Notes under the pieces: model-generated
What the model was told of the DNA's origin: nothing
Seen by the model: only the letters and a program-made list of their open reading frames with translations
Database searches by the model: none
Source: Nocardia jiangxiensis NBRC 101359
Lineage (GTDB): Bacteria > Actinomycetota > Actinomycetes > Mycobacteriales > Mycobacteriaceae
Direction: 5' to 3'
Length of the DNA stretch: 64,000 bases
NCBI RefSeq assembly: GCF_000308615.1
Contig: NZ_BAGB01000166.1
Coordinates: 1-64,000 of the forward strand
In this document: in pieces, positions 51,660 through 60,234 of the stretch
How positions within the stretch are numbered: the first letter of the stretch is position 1
Layout of the letters: every line of letters starts with the position of its first letter
Translations under genes and position numbers: made by a program

Positions 51660-52303
51660 CTCTTTCTCCTGTCTCGTGGGTTGTTTCCTTGATTTCCGGC
51701 GCCCGGCCGGACCGCCGCGGCGCTTTCCAGCAGCCGCCGCAGCGCCCGGTCGAGCGCCGTGCCGTCCGCCAGATCCGGTGCCGTGACACCGGCGGCGAGC
51801 AGGGCCGGATGGGTTCCGCCGGTCTCCCGCAGGCCACGGGTGGCCAGCCATCCGGCGAACATCAGATAGGTGGCCGTGAAGAGGTCGACCGCCTCCGTCT
51901 CACCGAAGCCGCCGGTGCGCAGGATCGACAGCGCCGCACCCGTCAAGCGCCGGGCGGCCGCGGAATCGCTTGAGGCCGTGAGCACTCGCGTACCCGTGCC
52001 CGGGTAACGCAGAAAGGTGCGGTCCATGCTCGATACCAGACCGGCGTACCGATCCACCCAGTTCGCCTCGGGGTCGACGGCGATCTCGACCCGGCAGGCC
52101 ACCGCCTCGATCACGCGATCGGCCAGATCGTCCCCGCCGCGCAGGTGATAGTGCACCGCGGGCGGCGTGACTCCGAGCTCCTCGGCGACCGCGCGCACCG
52201 TCAGCAGATCCAGGCCGCACCGCTCGACTATCCGCAGTGCGGCTTCGACGATGTCCTGCGCCGACAACGGGACCGGTTGCGTCCCACCACGCTGACGTGC
52301 CAT
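51656..52303 (-). CDS. TetR-family transcriptional regulator
   Basis: A 215-residue regulator with N-terminal HTH (LSAQDIVEAALRIVERCGLDLLTVRAVAEELGVTPPAVHYHLRGGDDL) and a TetR_C-like helical domain. ATG 52303 is preferred because GGAGG lies 5 bases upstream; GTG 52309 would overlap that site. It is divergent from a flavin monooxygenase, with two direct copies of a 19-base element between them, so it very probably represses both directions. Confidence 0.9.
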   Translation of the reverse strand: MARQRGGTQPVPLSAQDIVEAALRIVERCGLDLLTVRAVAEELGVTPPAVHYHLRGGDDLADRVIEAVACRVEIAVDPEANWVDRYAGLVSSMDRTFLRYPGTGTRVLTASSDSAAARRLTGAALSILRTGGFGETEAVDLFTATYLMFAGWLATRGLRETGGTHPALLAAGVTAPDLADGTALDRALRRLLESAAAVRPGAGNQGNNPRDRRKR

Positions 52304-52343
52304 CGACACCTCCGTGCGCTCGAACCCCTCGCGTTCCGCGACT

Positions 52344-52388
52344 CATTATGTCACAGTAAATGGATCGCCCATTATGTGCCAGTAAATG
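52344..52388. promoter_or_regulatory. Two direct copies of a 19-base operator
   Basis: cattatgtcacagtaaatg (52344-52362) and cattatgtgccagtaaatg (52370-52388) differ at two positions and start 26 bases apart. Each has catt/aatg outer symmetry. They fill the TetR/monooxygenase divergent gap. Confidence 0.7.
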
Positions 52389-52405
52389 AGCCTCAGGAGG
52401 ACGAA

Positions 52406-53638
52406 ATGCGTTGTGATGCAGTCATAATCGGCGGCGGCGTGGCCGGATGCGCGCTCGCAGCCCGGCTGGCGACCGCCGGACTCGCGGTGACCGTACTCGA
52501 GCGGGAGCCCGTGTATCGGGACCAGGTACGCGGCGAGGCCCTGGTGCCGTGGGGATTCCTCGAGGCGGTCGAGCTCGGCATCGCCGACGCCATCACCGGC
52601 ACGTGCGGCGCCTCGGTGATCACCCGCATGGTGCCCTACGACGAGAGCCTCGACATCGCCCGGGCCCGGCGCGCCGCCATCGATCTCAGTGCGGCGGTAC
52701 CGGATGCGCCCGGCGTCATCGGGGTCGGCCATCCCGAGCTGCGCGAGGCACTGGCCACCGCGGCGACGAAGGCGGGCGCCACGGTCGTGCGCGGCATCGG
52801 CCGCTGTGTCATCGAGACCGGCGACGCGCCGTCGGTCGGCTATCAGAGCGCGGGAACCGAGCATCGTCTGGACTGCCGCCTCGTCGTCGGCGCCGACGGC
52901 AAGACCTCGGCCACTCGCACCGCGGCCGCGATCCCGTTCACCATCACCACCCCGCGAGTGATGTTGTCGGGCATGCTGGTCGACGACCACGGCGCTTGGG
53001 ATCGCAGCGAGACCACGATCGCGGTGAGCGGGCGCAATCAGTACATCGTCATTCCGCGTGCGGACGGCCGGATCCGGCTCTACGTCGGCCGCCGCACCAC
53101 CGATCCCGAACGCATCACCGGTCCGGACCGGACCAGCCGGTTTCTCGATGCCTACCGAACCCCCGCGCTACCGTGCGGCGACGCCCTGGCCGACGCGGAT
53201 CCGATCGGCCCCTGCGCCACCTTCCCGCTGACCGACGCCTGGACCGATACCCCCGTCACCCCGGGCGTGGCCCTGATCGGTGACGCGGCCGGCTGGAGCA
53301 ACCCCGTCGGCGCCCAGGGGCTGAGCATCGCGCTGCGCGACGCCCGGGTACTCGCCGAAGCGCTGCTCGACAATCGGACCTGGACACCGGAGACATTGCG
53401 CGGCTACACCGAGGAACGCACCGTGCGCATGGCCCGGCTGCGCTTCGCCACCGCACTCACCGACCTGCTCTCGGCCTTCGGGGTACCCGACCGCGCCGCC
53501 ACACGGGCTCGCATGTTCCAACTCGTGGCCGAGCGACCGGAGACGACGGCGGCGCTCGCTGGCATCCACTCCGGTCCGTGGACGCCATCGGCCGCCGCTT
53601 TCACCCCCGACATCCTGACCACACTCGCCCTGACCTGA
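52406..53638 (+). CDS. FAD-dependent monooxygenase (PHBH fold)
   Basis: A 410-residue flavoprotein of the group A hydroxylase type: IGGGVAGCALAARLATAGLAVTVLERE for FAD binding, the DG motif in VGADGKTSATR, and the GD motif GDAAGWSNPVGAQGLSIALRDA. It would hydroxylate or epoxidise a substrate with NAD(P)H and O2. AGGAGG lies 5 bases before ATG 52406. It is controlled by the divergent TetR through the 19-base repeats. The last 60 residues have no extra domain. Confidence 0.88.
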   Translation: MRCDAVIIGGGVAGCALAARLATAGLAVTVLEREPVYRDQVRGEALVPWGFLEAVELGIADAITGTCGASVITRMVPYDESLDIARARRAAIDLSAAVPDAPGVIGVGHPELREALATAATKAGATVVRGIGRCVIETGDAPSVGYQSAGTEHRLDCRLVVGADGKTSATRTAAAIPFTITTPRVMLSGMLVDDHGAWDRSETTIAVSGRNQYIVIPRADGRIRLYVGRRTTDPERITGPDRTSRFLDAYRTPALPCGDALADADPIGPCATFPLTDAWTDTPVTPGVALIGDAAGWSNPVGAQGLSIALRDARVLAEALLDNRTWTPETLRGYTEERTVRMARLRFATALTDLLSAFGVPDRAATRARMFQLVAERPETTAALAGIHSGPWTPSAAAFTPDILTTLALT

Positions 53639-53726
53639 TCTCATACCTTCAATTAGATGAATAAGTAATCTCATTTGCCTCTTCGCTGTTAGCATCCTCG
53701 ACACGGGGCACAACGGAAGGCGATCA

Positions 53727-54779
53727 ATGATGAGAAGTCTGCGGGGAACGCGAGTCTGGTCGGCGGTCATCGCCGCCGTGGCTATCACGGGCCTAGCGGC
53801 ACCGGCCACCGCCGCACCGGCGGCCGAGACCAGTTGCCGGGATGTCTCGATTCCGGTCACCCTCGCCCCGGGCGGCCCGAATGCCGCCCACATCGCCGGA
53901 ACATATTGCCGGCCCGCCGATCCGTCGCCCGTACTGCAGATCCTCGTGCCCGGCGCCACCTACGACCGAACCTACTGGGACTTCCCCGGATTCGGCGGTC
54001 GCTACTCCTACGTCCGACATGCCGCCCGCAATGGATTGGCCACCCTCGCCATCGACCCGATCGGCGTCGGCAAGAGCTCCAAGCCGATCGGACTGCAGGT
54101 CTCGGCGTTGTCGGCCGCGCAGGCCGTGCACGAGGTCATCGGGGCCGCCCGCGCCGGCGCCCTCGGCCGCACCTGGGACGAGGTCGTGCTCGTGGGCCAC
54201 TCGTTCGGTTCACTGACCTCGATGCTCGAGGTCGGCACCTACCACGACGTGGACGGGCTGCTGATCAGCGGCGCGTCACACGCACCCGGCCCCGGCGGCA
54301 TAGCCACCATCGTCGGCGCGGCACGGCCGGCCCTGGACGACCCTGCCACCGCAGGGCAGGTCCCCGCCGGCGACCTCGGCTACCTGAGCGTTCCCGGCGC
54401 CCGCCGGGCCGCCTTCTACGCACCGGCCGACTCCGATCCCTGGGTCGTGGCCGCCGACGAAGCCACGCGCACCGCCGGGACGGTCGGCATCCTGGCCACC
54501 ATTCCGGTGTTCATTCCCGCCACCTTCGATATCGCGGTACCGGTGCTCATCGCGAACGGTAGCGCGGACAACGTCTTCTGTGCGCAGGGCGGCGGCGGCT
54601 CACTCACCGACTGCTCCAGCGCCGCGGCCCTGTACGGGTCCGAACGCCCGTTCTTCCCCCGCGCGAAGCTCGATACCTATGTGCTGCCGGGATCGGGCCA
54701 TTCGATGAATCTGGCGCTCAACGGCGCCGAGTTCTTCGACCGGGCCGGCCACTGGGTGCACAGCATCAGCACATCGTGA
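53727..54779 (+). CDS. Secreted alpha/beta hydrolase
   Basis: A 350-residue hydrolase with a Sec signal peptide (VWSAVIAAVAITGLAAPATAA, cleavage near residue 32). The nucleophile elbow is GHSFGS, a late Asp lies in ANGSADNVF, and the C-terminal His is in PGSGHSMNLAL. Cys residues at the start (TSCRD, TYCRP) and late (VFCAQ, TDCSS) can form disulfides. It probably acts outside the cell as an esterase or lipase; it might release an acid that the adjacent CoA ligase activates. A hairpin lies between the two genes. Confidence 0.88.
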   Translation: MMRSLRGTRVWSAVIAAVAITGLAAPATAAPAAETSCRDVSIPVTLAPGGPNAAHIAGTYCRPADPSPVLQILVPGATYDRTYWDFPGFGGRYSYVRHAARNGLATLAIDPIGVGKSSKPIGLQVSALSAAQAVHEVIGAARAGALGRTWDEVVLVGHSFGSLTSMLEVGTYHDVDGLLISGASHAPGPGGIATIVGAARPALDDPATAGQVPAGDLGYLSVPGARRAAFYAPADSDPWVVAADEATRTAGTVGILATIPVFIPATFDIAVPVLIANGSADNVFCAQGGGGSLTDCSSAAALYGSERPFFPRAKLDTYVLPGSGHSMNLALNGAEFFDRAGHWVHSISTS

Positions 54780-54783
54780 AGCA

Positions 54784-54812
54784 GCGCGACGTGATCGACG
54801 ATCGCGTCGCGC
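54784..54812 (+). terminator. Hairpin between secreted hydrolase and CoA ligase
   Basis: Arms gcgcgacgtgatcg and cgatcgcgtcgcgc pair with one G-U type mismatch, 4 bases after the hydrolase stop. It may be a terminator or a partial attenuator before the ligase. Confidence 0.5.
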
Positions 54813-54831
54813 ACCAGCGCATCGAACATCA

Positions 54832-56388
54832 ATGGGAGAGTTCGTGTATCCAGCCCACTTCGCCGCGTCCACGCCGGATAAACCGGCGGTCATCGATACC
54901 GCCACCGGGGCCGTCCAGACCTACGCGGACCTGGTCGCCGGGGCGAACCGGCTCGTCCGGCTGCTGCGGGAGGCCGGATTGCGGCCCGGGGACCACTATG
55001 TGATTCTCGCCGAGAACCACCTGCGATATTTCGAACTGGTCTGGGCGGGACTGAATTCCGGTTTGTACGTCACGCCGGTCAACTCACACCTGACCGCCGC
55101 CGAGGTCGCCTATCTGGTCAACGACAGCACGGCGAAGGTGGTCATCACGACCACAGCGCTGGCCGAGGTGGCCGAGGAGATCGTTGCGCTCACTCCCGGC
55201 GTCGTCCGGCGTTTCATGCTCGATGGCACCAGCCCGTCCTACGAATCGCTGGACGCCGCGGCCGCACGCCATTCCGGTGAGCCGGAGGGCGAACAGGTCC
55301 GCGGCACTTTCATGCTCTACAGTTCCGGAACCACCGGCCGGCCCAAGGGCATCCGCTACCCGCTGCCCGATCATCCGGCCGCCGACGGCGATGCGGAGTT
55401 GCTGCCCAGCGGACGCGCCCTGTTCGGTCTCGATGCCGAAACCGTATTCCTGTCGCCGGCCCCGTTGTATCATGCTGCCCCACTGCGTGTTTCGTGCTTG
55501 GTGCACTGTACCGGCGGCACGGTGGCCATCATGCCGAGATTCGACGCCGAGGCCGCCCTGCGCGCGATCGAGCAGTACTCGGTCACGTCGAGTCAATGGG
55601 TGCCGACGATGTTCGTTCGGATGCTGAAGCTGGCACCGCGAATCCGGTCCCGCTACGACCTGTCCAGTATGCGAATCGCCGTGCACGCCGCGGCGCCGTG
55701 CCCGATCGAGGTCAAATCACGAATGATCGACTGGTGGGGATCGATCATCACCGAGTATTACTCCGGCACAGAGAATTTCGGCACCACCGCCCTGTCCGGT
55801 GAGCAATGGCTGGAACATCCGGGCTCAGTCGGCCGGCCGGTGGGATGCACCGTCCACATCTGCGACGAGAACGGCGAGGAACTGCCGGTCGACGAGGTCG
55901 GCACCGTGTATTTCGACACCGCCGCAGCGAATTTCAGCTATCACCGCGACCCCGAGCGCACCGCGGCGGTCTCTCATCGGCAACATCCGAGCTGGCATAC
56001 CCTCGGCGATATCGGGCGGCTGGACGCCGACGGCTACCTGTACCTCACCGACCGGCGCGATTTCACGATCATCGCCGGCGGGGTCAACATCTATCCCCGT
56101 GAGATCGAGGACGTGCTGATCCTGCACCCGGAGGTAGCGGATGTGGCCGCCTTCGGAGTGCCGGACACCGAACTCGGCGAACAGGTGAAAGCCGTTGTCC
56201 AGCCTGCTCATTGGGCCGACGCGGGCCCGGAGTTGACGCAGCGGCTGCTCGACCACTGCAAGAATCGGCTGGCCCCGTACAAATGGCCGCGATCCATCGA
56301 TTTCGCTCGCGAACTCCCCCGGCAGGACAACGGAAAGCTGTACAAGAAGGTGCTCCGCGATCCGTACTGGGCCCAGGTGGGGCGGTAA
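54832..56388 (+). CDS. AMP-dependent acid-CoA ligase
   Basis: A 518-residue acyl-CoA synthetase. The P-loop is LYSSGTTGRPKGIRYP, the A5 region EYYSGTENFG, then TDRRDFTIIAGGVNIYPREIED, with the final catalytic Lys in PRQDNGKLYKK. It belongs to a different clade from the ligase at 26471-27979. The start at ATG 54832 is uncertain; GTG 54844 is in frame. Three bases separate its stop from the LLM gene. Confidence 0.9.
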   Translation: MGEFVYPAHFAASTPDKPAVIDTATGAVQTYADLVAGANRLVRLLREAGLRPGDHYVILAENHLRYFELVWAGLNSGLYVTPVNSHLTAAEVAYLVNDSTAKVVITTTALAEVAEEIVALTPGVVRRFMLDGTSPSYESLDAAAARHSGEPEGEQVRGTFMLYSSGTTGRPKGIRYPLPDHPAADGDAELLPSGRALFGLDAETVFLSPAPLYHAAPLRVSCLVHCTGGTVAIMPRFDAEAALRAIEQYSVTSSQWVPTMFVRMLKLAPRIRSRYDLSSMRIAVHAAAPCPIEVKSRMIDWWGSIITEYYSGTENFGTTALSGEQWLEHPGSVGRPVGCTVHICDENGEELPVDEVGTVYFDTAAANFSYHRDPERTAAVSHRQHPSWHTLGDIGRLDADGYLYLTDRRDFTIIAGGVNIYPREIEDVLILHPEVADVAAFGVPDTELGEQVKAVVQPAHWADAGPELTQRLLDHCKNRLAPYKWPRSIDFARELPRQDNGKLYKKVLRDPYWAQVGR

Positions 56389-56391
56389 CCG

Positions 56392-57309
56392 ATGCACCCG
56401 CGAACCCCGCAATTCGGCGTCTTCGTCCCGCAGCTCAACACCACCCCCGACGCCGTGATCGCCACCGCCCGCGCAGCCGAACGCACGGGTTTCGATTCCT
56501 TCTGGGTCATGGACCATCTCTACGGGCCCGGTGCTCCGCCGGTGGACGTGCCGGAGAGCTGGATACTGCTGACAGCGGTCGCCACCGCCACCTCGTCGAT
56601 CCGCCTCGGCCATCTCGTCGGCTGCGCGCCGTTGCGGCACCCCGCGCTCCTGGCGAAGATGGCCGCGACCCTGGACCAGATCAGCCGCGGCCGCCTGGAT
56701 CTGGGCCTCGGCTGGGGTTCGGTCGAGGAGGAGTTCGACCGGTTCGGCATCGGGGCCGGGTCGCGGCGAGAGCGCGCCCAACGACTGGCCGAGACGCTCG
56801 AGATCCTCGAATTGATGTTCACCGGCGAACGTTTCGACTACGTGGGCAAGCACTTTCAACTCCGGAACGCCTGGGGGCTGCCCGTCGCGAAACAGGACCG
56901 GATCCCGATCCACATCGGTGGCGGCGGGCCGACGCTGACGATGCCGCTGGTTGCCGAACATGCCGACTGGTGGAATTGCGTCGCCGGTGCCCGCGAGCGC
57001 ATGGACGAGCTGGCGCCGCTGCGCGGTGACGCCAGAATTTCCGCACAATACCCGGTCGGCCTGGTCCACCCGGGCGACGACCCCGAGGAGGTGCGTGCGA
57101 AACTCCTGCGGCGAATGCCCGAGTCGGCTTGGGGCCCAGCGGTTGTCGGCACATCGAAGAAACTCCTGGCATACTTCACCGGCGAACGGGCCAGGGGCGT
57201 GGAGCTGTTCATCCTGCGCTTCCACGACCACGCCCCCGCGCGGACACTCGAACTGTTCGCCGCCGAGGTGGCCACGCCGTTGCGTCGGGCTGCGGCTGCG
57301 GAGCGATAG
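56392..57309 (+). CDS. LLM-class F420- or FMN-dependent oxidoreductase
   Basis: A 305-residue luciferase-like TIM barrel: FGVFVPQLNTTPDAVIATARAAERTGFDSFWVMDHLYGPG, RLGHLVGCAPLRHPALLAKMAATLDQISRGRLDLGLGWGSVEEE, IPIHIGGGGPTLT. The GLGWGS motif and overall pattern match actinobacterial F420-dependent members, though FMN use cannot be excluded. Translationally coupled to the CoA ligase. Confidence 0.88.
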   Translation: MHPRTPQFGVFVPQLNTTPDAVIATARAAERTGFDSFWVMDHLYGPGAPPVDVPESWILLTAVATATSSIRLGHLVGCAPLRHPALLAKMAATLDQISRGRLDLGLGWGSVEEEFDRFGIGAGSRRERAQRLAETLEILELMFTGERFDYVGKHFQLRNAWGLPVAKQDRIPIHIGGGGPTLTMPLVAEHADWWNCVAGARERMDELAPLRGDARISAQYPVGLVHPGDDPEEVRAKLLRRMPESAWGPAVVGTSKKLLAYFTGERARGVELFILRFHDHAPARTLELFAAEVATPLRRAAAAER

Positions 57310-57381
57310 TACAGTCGCCACGGTGTCATCCGTACGCTCTGGGTGTATCGGCACGGAAAGAGGTTGGGCGCCAACCCATCC

Positions 57382-57414
57382 GGTCGCACACCCGGCGGCT
57401 GTGGGTGTGCGACC
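57382..57414. terminator. Bidirectional hairpin between convergent genes
   Basis: Perfect 12-base arms ggtcgcacaccc and gggtgtgcgacc around a 9-base loop, between the LLM gene (plus) and the DUF4286-like gene (minus). Confidence 0.7.
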
Positions 57415-57428
57415 GAATCCGCACCGGA

Positions 57429-57794
57429 TCAGTACGGGGCACTGCCCGAATCGGCCGGGGTAGGCCGCTCGGGACCGGATTCGTGCACTGTGATCGTGCG
57501 CAACAGACGCACCACAGGCGCCGGGTCGGTGCACAAGGCATCGGACATGTGCAGAGCACCGCCCACCGCGGCCTCGAACAGCCGGTCCGCCACCGCCTGC
57601 AGATCATCCGCCTCGATCTCGTACAGTGCGACGAAGGGACCGTCATCGGCGATAGGCCCGAGCCGGCGGGCCGAGACGAACCCGTCCATCGCCACCACCT
57701 CGCGCAGATGAGTTTTGTCGTACCAGGCGTGGTATTCCGCCGTGCGCTGCGGGGCACTGGGCCGCGTCTCGACGTACAGGATTCCTCGGGCCAC
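57429..57794 (-). CDS. DUF4286/EthD-like small protein
   Basis: A 121-residue protein: MARGILYVETRPSAPQRTAEYHAWYDKTHLREVVAMDGFVSARR, PFVALYEIEADDLQ, and a C-terminal TITVHESGPE. The YHAWYDKTHLREV segment is typical of dimeric alpha-beta barrel proteins of the EthD/DUF4286 kind, some of which are lactonases or tautomerases. GTG 57794 has GGAAGG upstream. It is separated from the lipoyl-domain operon by a hairpin, so it is probably independent or weakly read through. Confidence 0.7.
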   Translation of the reverse strand: MARGILYVETRPSAPQRTAEYHAWYDKTHLREVVAMDGFVSARRLGPIADDGPFVALYEIEADDLQAVADRLFEAAVGGALHMSDALCTDPAPVVRLLRTITVHESGPERPTPADSGSAPY

Positions 57795-57886
57795 GGCTGT
57801 TTCCTTCCGAACCAACGATTCTGTCCGAACTACTTTTTGCACCACATATTTCAATCTTTTGCCAGGAGCAACCTGCGGCGGCGCCG

Positions 57887-57924
57887 GGCCCGCGCGGCAG
57901 TGGGATCACCGTGCCGCGCGGGCC
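57887..57924 (-). terminator. Hairpin after the lipoyl-domain gene
   Basis: 13-base perfect arms ggcccgcgcggca and tgccgcgcgggcc around a 12-base loop, about 50 bases after the lipoyl gene stop. It ends the six-gene operon. Confidence 0.65.
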
Positions 57925-57972
57925 GTGACGCCTGGCGGCACCGGGATCACCGGGACCGCGGGGGCGAGATGC

Positions 57973-58203
57973 CTATTCGATCCGGCCGACGACCGTTCCG
58001 ACCGGGTACTCCACCTCGATCTCGCCGACGATGACCAGCGTTCCCGCGGCGGGCGACTCGATATCGGTCTCGGTCTTGTCGGTGGCGAGGGTGTACAGGA
58101 CGTCTCCCTCCTGGACGGCCTCGCCGTCCTCGACCAGCCACTCGGTGATCGTTCCCTCGGTCATCGTCACACCGAGCTGGGGTATCAACAGTTCATGCGC
58201 CAC
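57973..58203 (-). CDS. Stand-alone lipoyl (biotinyl/lipoyl attachment) domain protein
   Basis: A 76-residue protein that is a single lipoyl domain: LIPQLGVTMTEGTITEWLVEDGEAVQEGDVLYTLATDKTETDIESPAAG, with Lys43 in the DKT turn as the lipoylation site. A normal E2 would continue into a peripheral-subunit-binding domain and a catalytic acyltransferase core of 230 residues; none follows. It sits 40 bases after the E1 beta gene, so it is the acyl or electron carrier for that E1. The acyltransferase and the E3 must come from elsewhere, or the reaction does not make an acyl-CoA by the usual route. Confidence 0.88.
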   Translation of the reverse strand: MAHELLIPQLGVTMTEGTITEWLVEDGEAVQEGDVLYTLATDKTETDIESPAAGTLVIVGEIEVEYPVGTVVGRIE

Positions 58204-58243
58204 GGAAGGCGTCTCCTCTCACGATGAATCGGGTGATCCGGTT

Positions 58244-59248
58244 TCACAGCAGCCCGCGTACTGCCGCCTCGATCTGCGGCGGGCCCGGAATGTATGCCTC
58301 TTCCAGCGATTTGGCATACGGCACCGGCGTGTTCGGCGCTGTCACGCGTGCCACCGGACCGGCCAGCTCACCGAACAACTCCGCGTGAATGGTCGCGGCG
58401 AGTTCCGCACCGAATCCATTGCGCCGCACCGCTTCGTGCACGACGACCGCGCGCTTGGTCTTGGCCACAGAGGCGAGTACGGTCTCGATGTCCAACGGCT
58501 GCAACGTCCGCAGATCAACCACCTCGATGTCGATCCCCTCGCCGGCCAGCTGCTCGGCGACGGCCAGACAATCCACCACCTGGCGACCGTAGGTCAGAAT
58601 GGTGACGTCCGATCCGGCGCGCGCAATGTTGGCCTTACCCAAGGGAACTCGATAGTCCCCCACCGGCACCTCACCGCGCGAGGCGAAGTAGAGCCCGAAC
58701 ATCTCCACGAAGACCACCGGGTCGTCGTCGAAAATCGACGACAGCAACAGACCTTTCGCATCGGCCGGATTACTCGGCACCACGACCTTGAGCCCGGCGG
58801 CATGCACCAGCTGGGCCTCGAGCATGTCCGAATGTTGCGCGCCGAATCCACCGCCGGCCCCAGTGGCGGTGCGCACGGTGATCGGCACCGGGGTGCGGCC
58901 ACCGGACATGTAACGCAACTTGGCGGCGTGGTTGACCAACTGGTCCATGCAGACGTGGGTGAAGTTCATCAGCATGATCTCCGGGACCGGCCGCAGTCCG
59001 GAGATGGCCGCCCCGATCGCGGCACCCATGATCGCCTGCTCGGAGATCGGGGTGTGCCGAATCCGTTGTGTCCCATACTTGTTGCCCAGGCCCTTGAACA
59101 CACCGAAGCCGCCGCCACCGGGTTCCTGGATGTCCTCGCCGAGAGCGAATACCCGCTCATCGATCTCCAGCGCCACATCGAGCGCGTCGTTGATCGCCTG
59201 GACGAAGCCCAGGGTCCGGGTCTGCACAGGCTGTTCCGCGATGGTCAT
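58244..59248 (-). CDS. 2-oxo acid (acetoin-type) dehydrogenase E1 beta subunit
   Basis: A 334-residue transketolase-like protein: ALDVALEIDERVFALGEDIQEPGGGGFGVFKGLGNKYGTQRIRHTPISEQAIMGAAIGAA, then GGRTPVPITVRTATGAGGGFGAQHSDMLEA, and the C-terminal domain VTILTYGRQVVDCLAVAEQLA. It forms the alpha2beta2 thiamine-diphosphate E1. The GEDI and FGAQHS motifs match the family. It starts in an ATGA overlap with E1 alpha. Confidence 0.92.
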   Translation of the reverse strand: MTIAEQPVQTRTLGFVQAINDALDVALEIDERVFALGEDIQEPGGGGFGVFKGLGNKYGTQRIRHTPISEQAIMGAAIGAAISGLRPVPEIMLMNFTHVCMDQLVNHAAKLRYMSGGRTPVPITVRTATGAGGGFGAQHSDMLEAQLVHAAGLKVVVPSNPADAKGLLLSSIFDDDPVVFVEMFGLYFASRGEVPVGDYRVPLGKANIARAGSDVTILTYGRQVVDCLAVAEQLAGEGIDIEVVDLRTLQPLDIETVLASVAKTKRAVVVHEAVRRNGFGAELAATIHAELFGELAGPVARVTAPNTPVPYAKSLEEAYIPGPPQIEAAVRGLL

Positions 59249-60234
59249 GCCGCCGCTCCTTCCGCATACACATCGGTGGTGAGTTCAGCCGGATCCGGCA
59301 GTGGAGCATCGAACGCGAACTCGGCGGCATCGGCGACCTCGGCAGCCGCCGCCGCTTCGACGGCCTCGATCTGCGCGAGCGTGGCCGTGCCCGACTCGAT
59401 CAGTTGCGCCCGGAAACGCGGCAGCGGATCGTTCGCCATCGCGGCCGCGAGTTCCTCCTTGGGCATGTACCCCTGTTGATCGCCCATGACGTGGCCGTGG
59501 AAGCGAAAGGTCATGGCCTCCAGCAACGTCGGCCCCTCACCGCGCCGGGCCCGGCCGATCGCGTCGCCGGCGACCTGGTACATGGCGATGGGATCGTTGC
59601 CGTCCACGGTGACCCCGGGCATCGAGTACCCGGCCGCCCGGGTGGCGATGCTCTCCACCGAGGTGCCCTCGCGCAGTGGCGTGTATTCGGCGTATTTGTT
59701 GTTCTGACAGACGAATACGACCGGAAGCCGCCACACCGACGCCAGGTTGAGCGCCTCGTGGAAGGCGCCGATATTGGACGCGCCGTCACCGAAGTTCACC
59801 ACGGTCACCTGATCGGTGCCCCGCATCTGCGCGGAGAGGCCCAGCCCGTTCGCGATCGGCAGGCCGGCGCCGACGACACCGGTGGTGACCATCAGGCCGT
59901 ACTCGGGCGCGGTCACATGCATCGGCCCGCCCTTGCCGCCACAGCTTCCGGCGGCCTTGCCCAGGTATTCGGCCCACAGATCGCGCAGTGGCACTCCCTT
60001 GGCGACCTGGTCGTGCAGTCCGCGATAGGTGGTCACTACGTAGTCCTCGCGCCGCAGATGCGCCGCGACCGAGGCCGCCACGAACTCCTGTCCGCGCGGC
60101 GAGTAGTACATGCCGCCGATCTTGCCGCTCAGCATGTATGAGCGATATTTGTCGTCCGACAACGCGATTCGCGTTGCCGTCGCGAAGATGTCCAGTTGCG
60201 CCTCGGGACTGGGCGCGGGGGTCGATGAACTCAC
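59245..60234 (-). CDS. 2-oxo acid (acetoin-type) dehydrogenase E1 alpha subunit
   Basis: A 329-residue protein with the ThDP motif GDGASNIGAFHEALNLASVWRLPVVFVCQNN (GDG at 149-151). Upstream is HLRREDYVVTTYRGLHDQVAKGVPL and GKGGPMH. Together with E1 beta it decarboxylates a 2-oxo acid or acetoin-like substrate and transfers the acyl to a lipoyl group. The GTG start overlaps the stop of the KstD-like gene by four bases (GTGA), placing it in the ring-oxidation operon. Confidence 0.92.
   Translation of the reverse strand: MSSSTPAPSPEAQLDIFATATRIALSDDKYRSYMLSGKIGGMYYSPRGQEFVAASVAAHLRREDYVVTTYRGLHDQVAKGVPLRDLWAEYLGKAAGSCGGKGGPMHVTAPEYGLMVTTGVVGAGLPIANGLGLSAQMRGTDQVTVVNFGDGASNIGAFHEALNLASVWRLPVVFVCQNNKYAEYTPLREGTSVESIATRAAGYSMPGVTVDGNDPIAMYQVAGDAIGRARRGEGPTLLEAMTFRFHGHVMGDQQGYMPKEELAAAMANDPLPRFRAQLIESGTATLAQIEAVEAAAAAEVADAAEFAFDAPLPDPAELTTDVYAEGAAA

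Noticed and set aside
52145..52405. N-terminal extension of the flavin monooxygenase frame
   Set aside because: It overlaps the TetR start and both 19-base repeats; the real start has AGGAGG.
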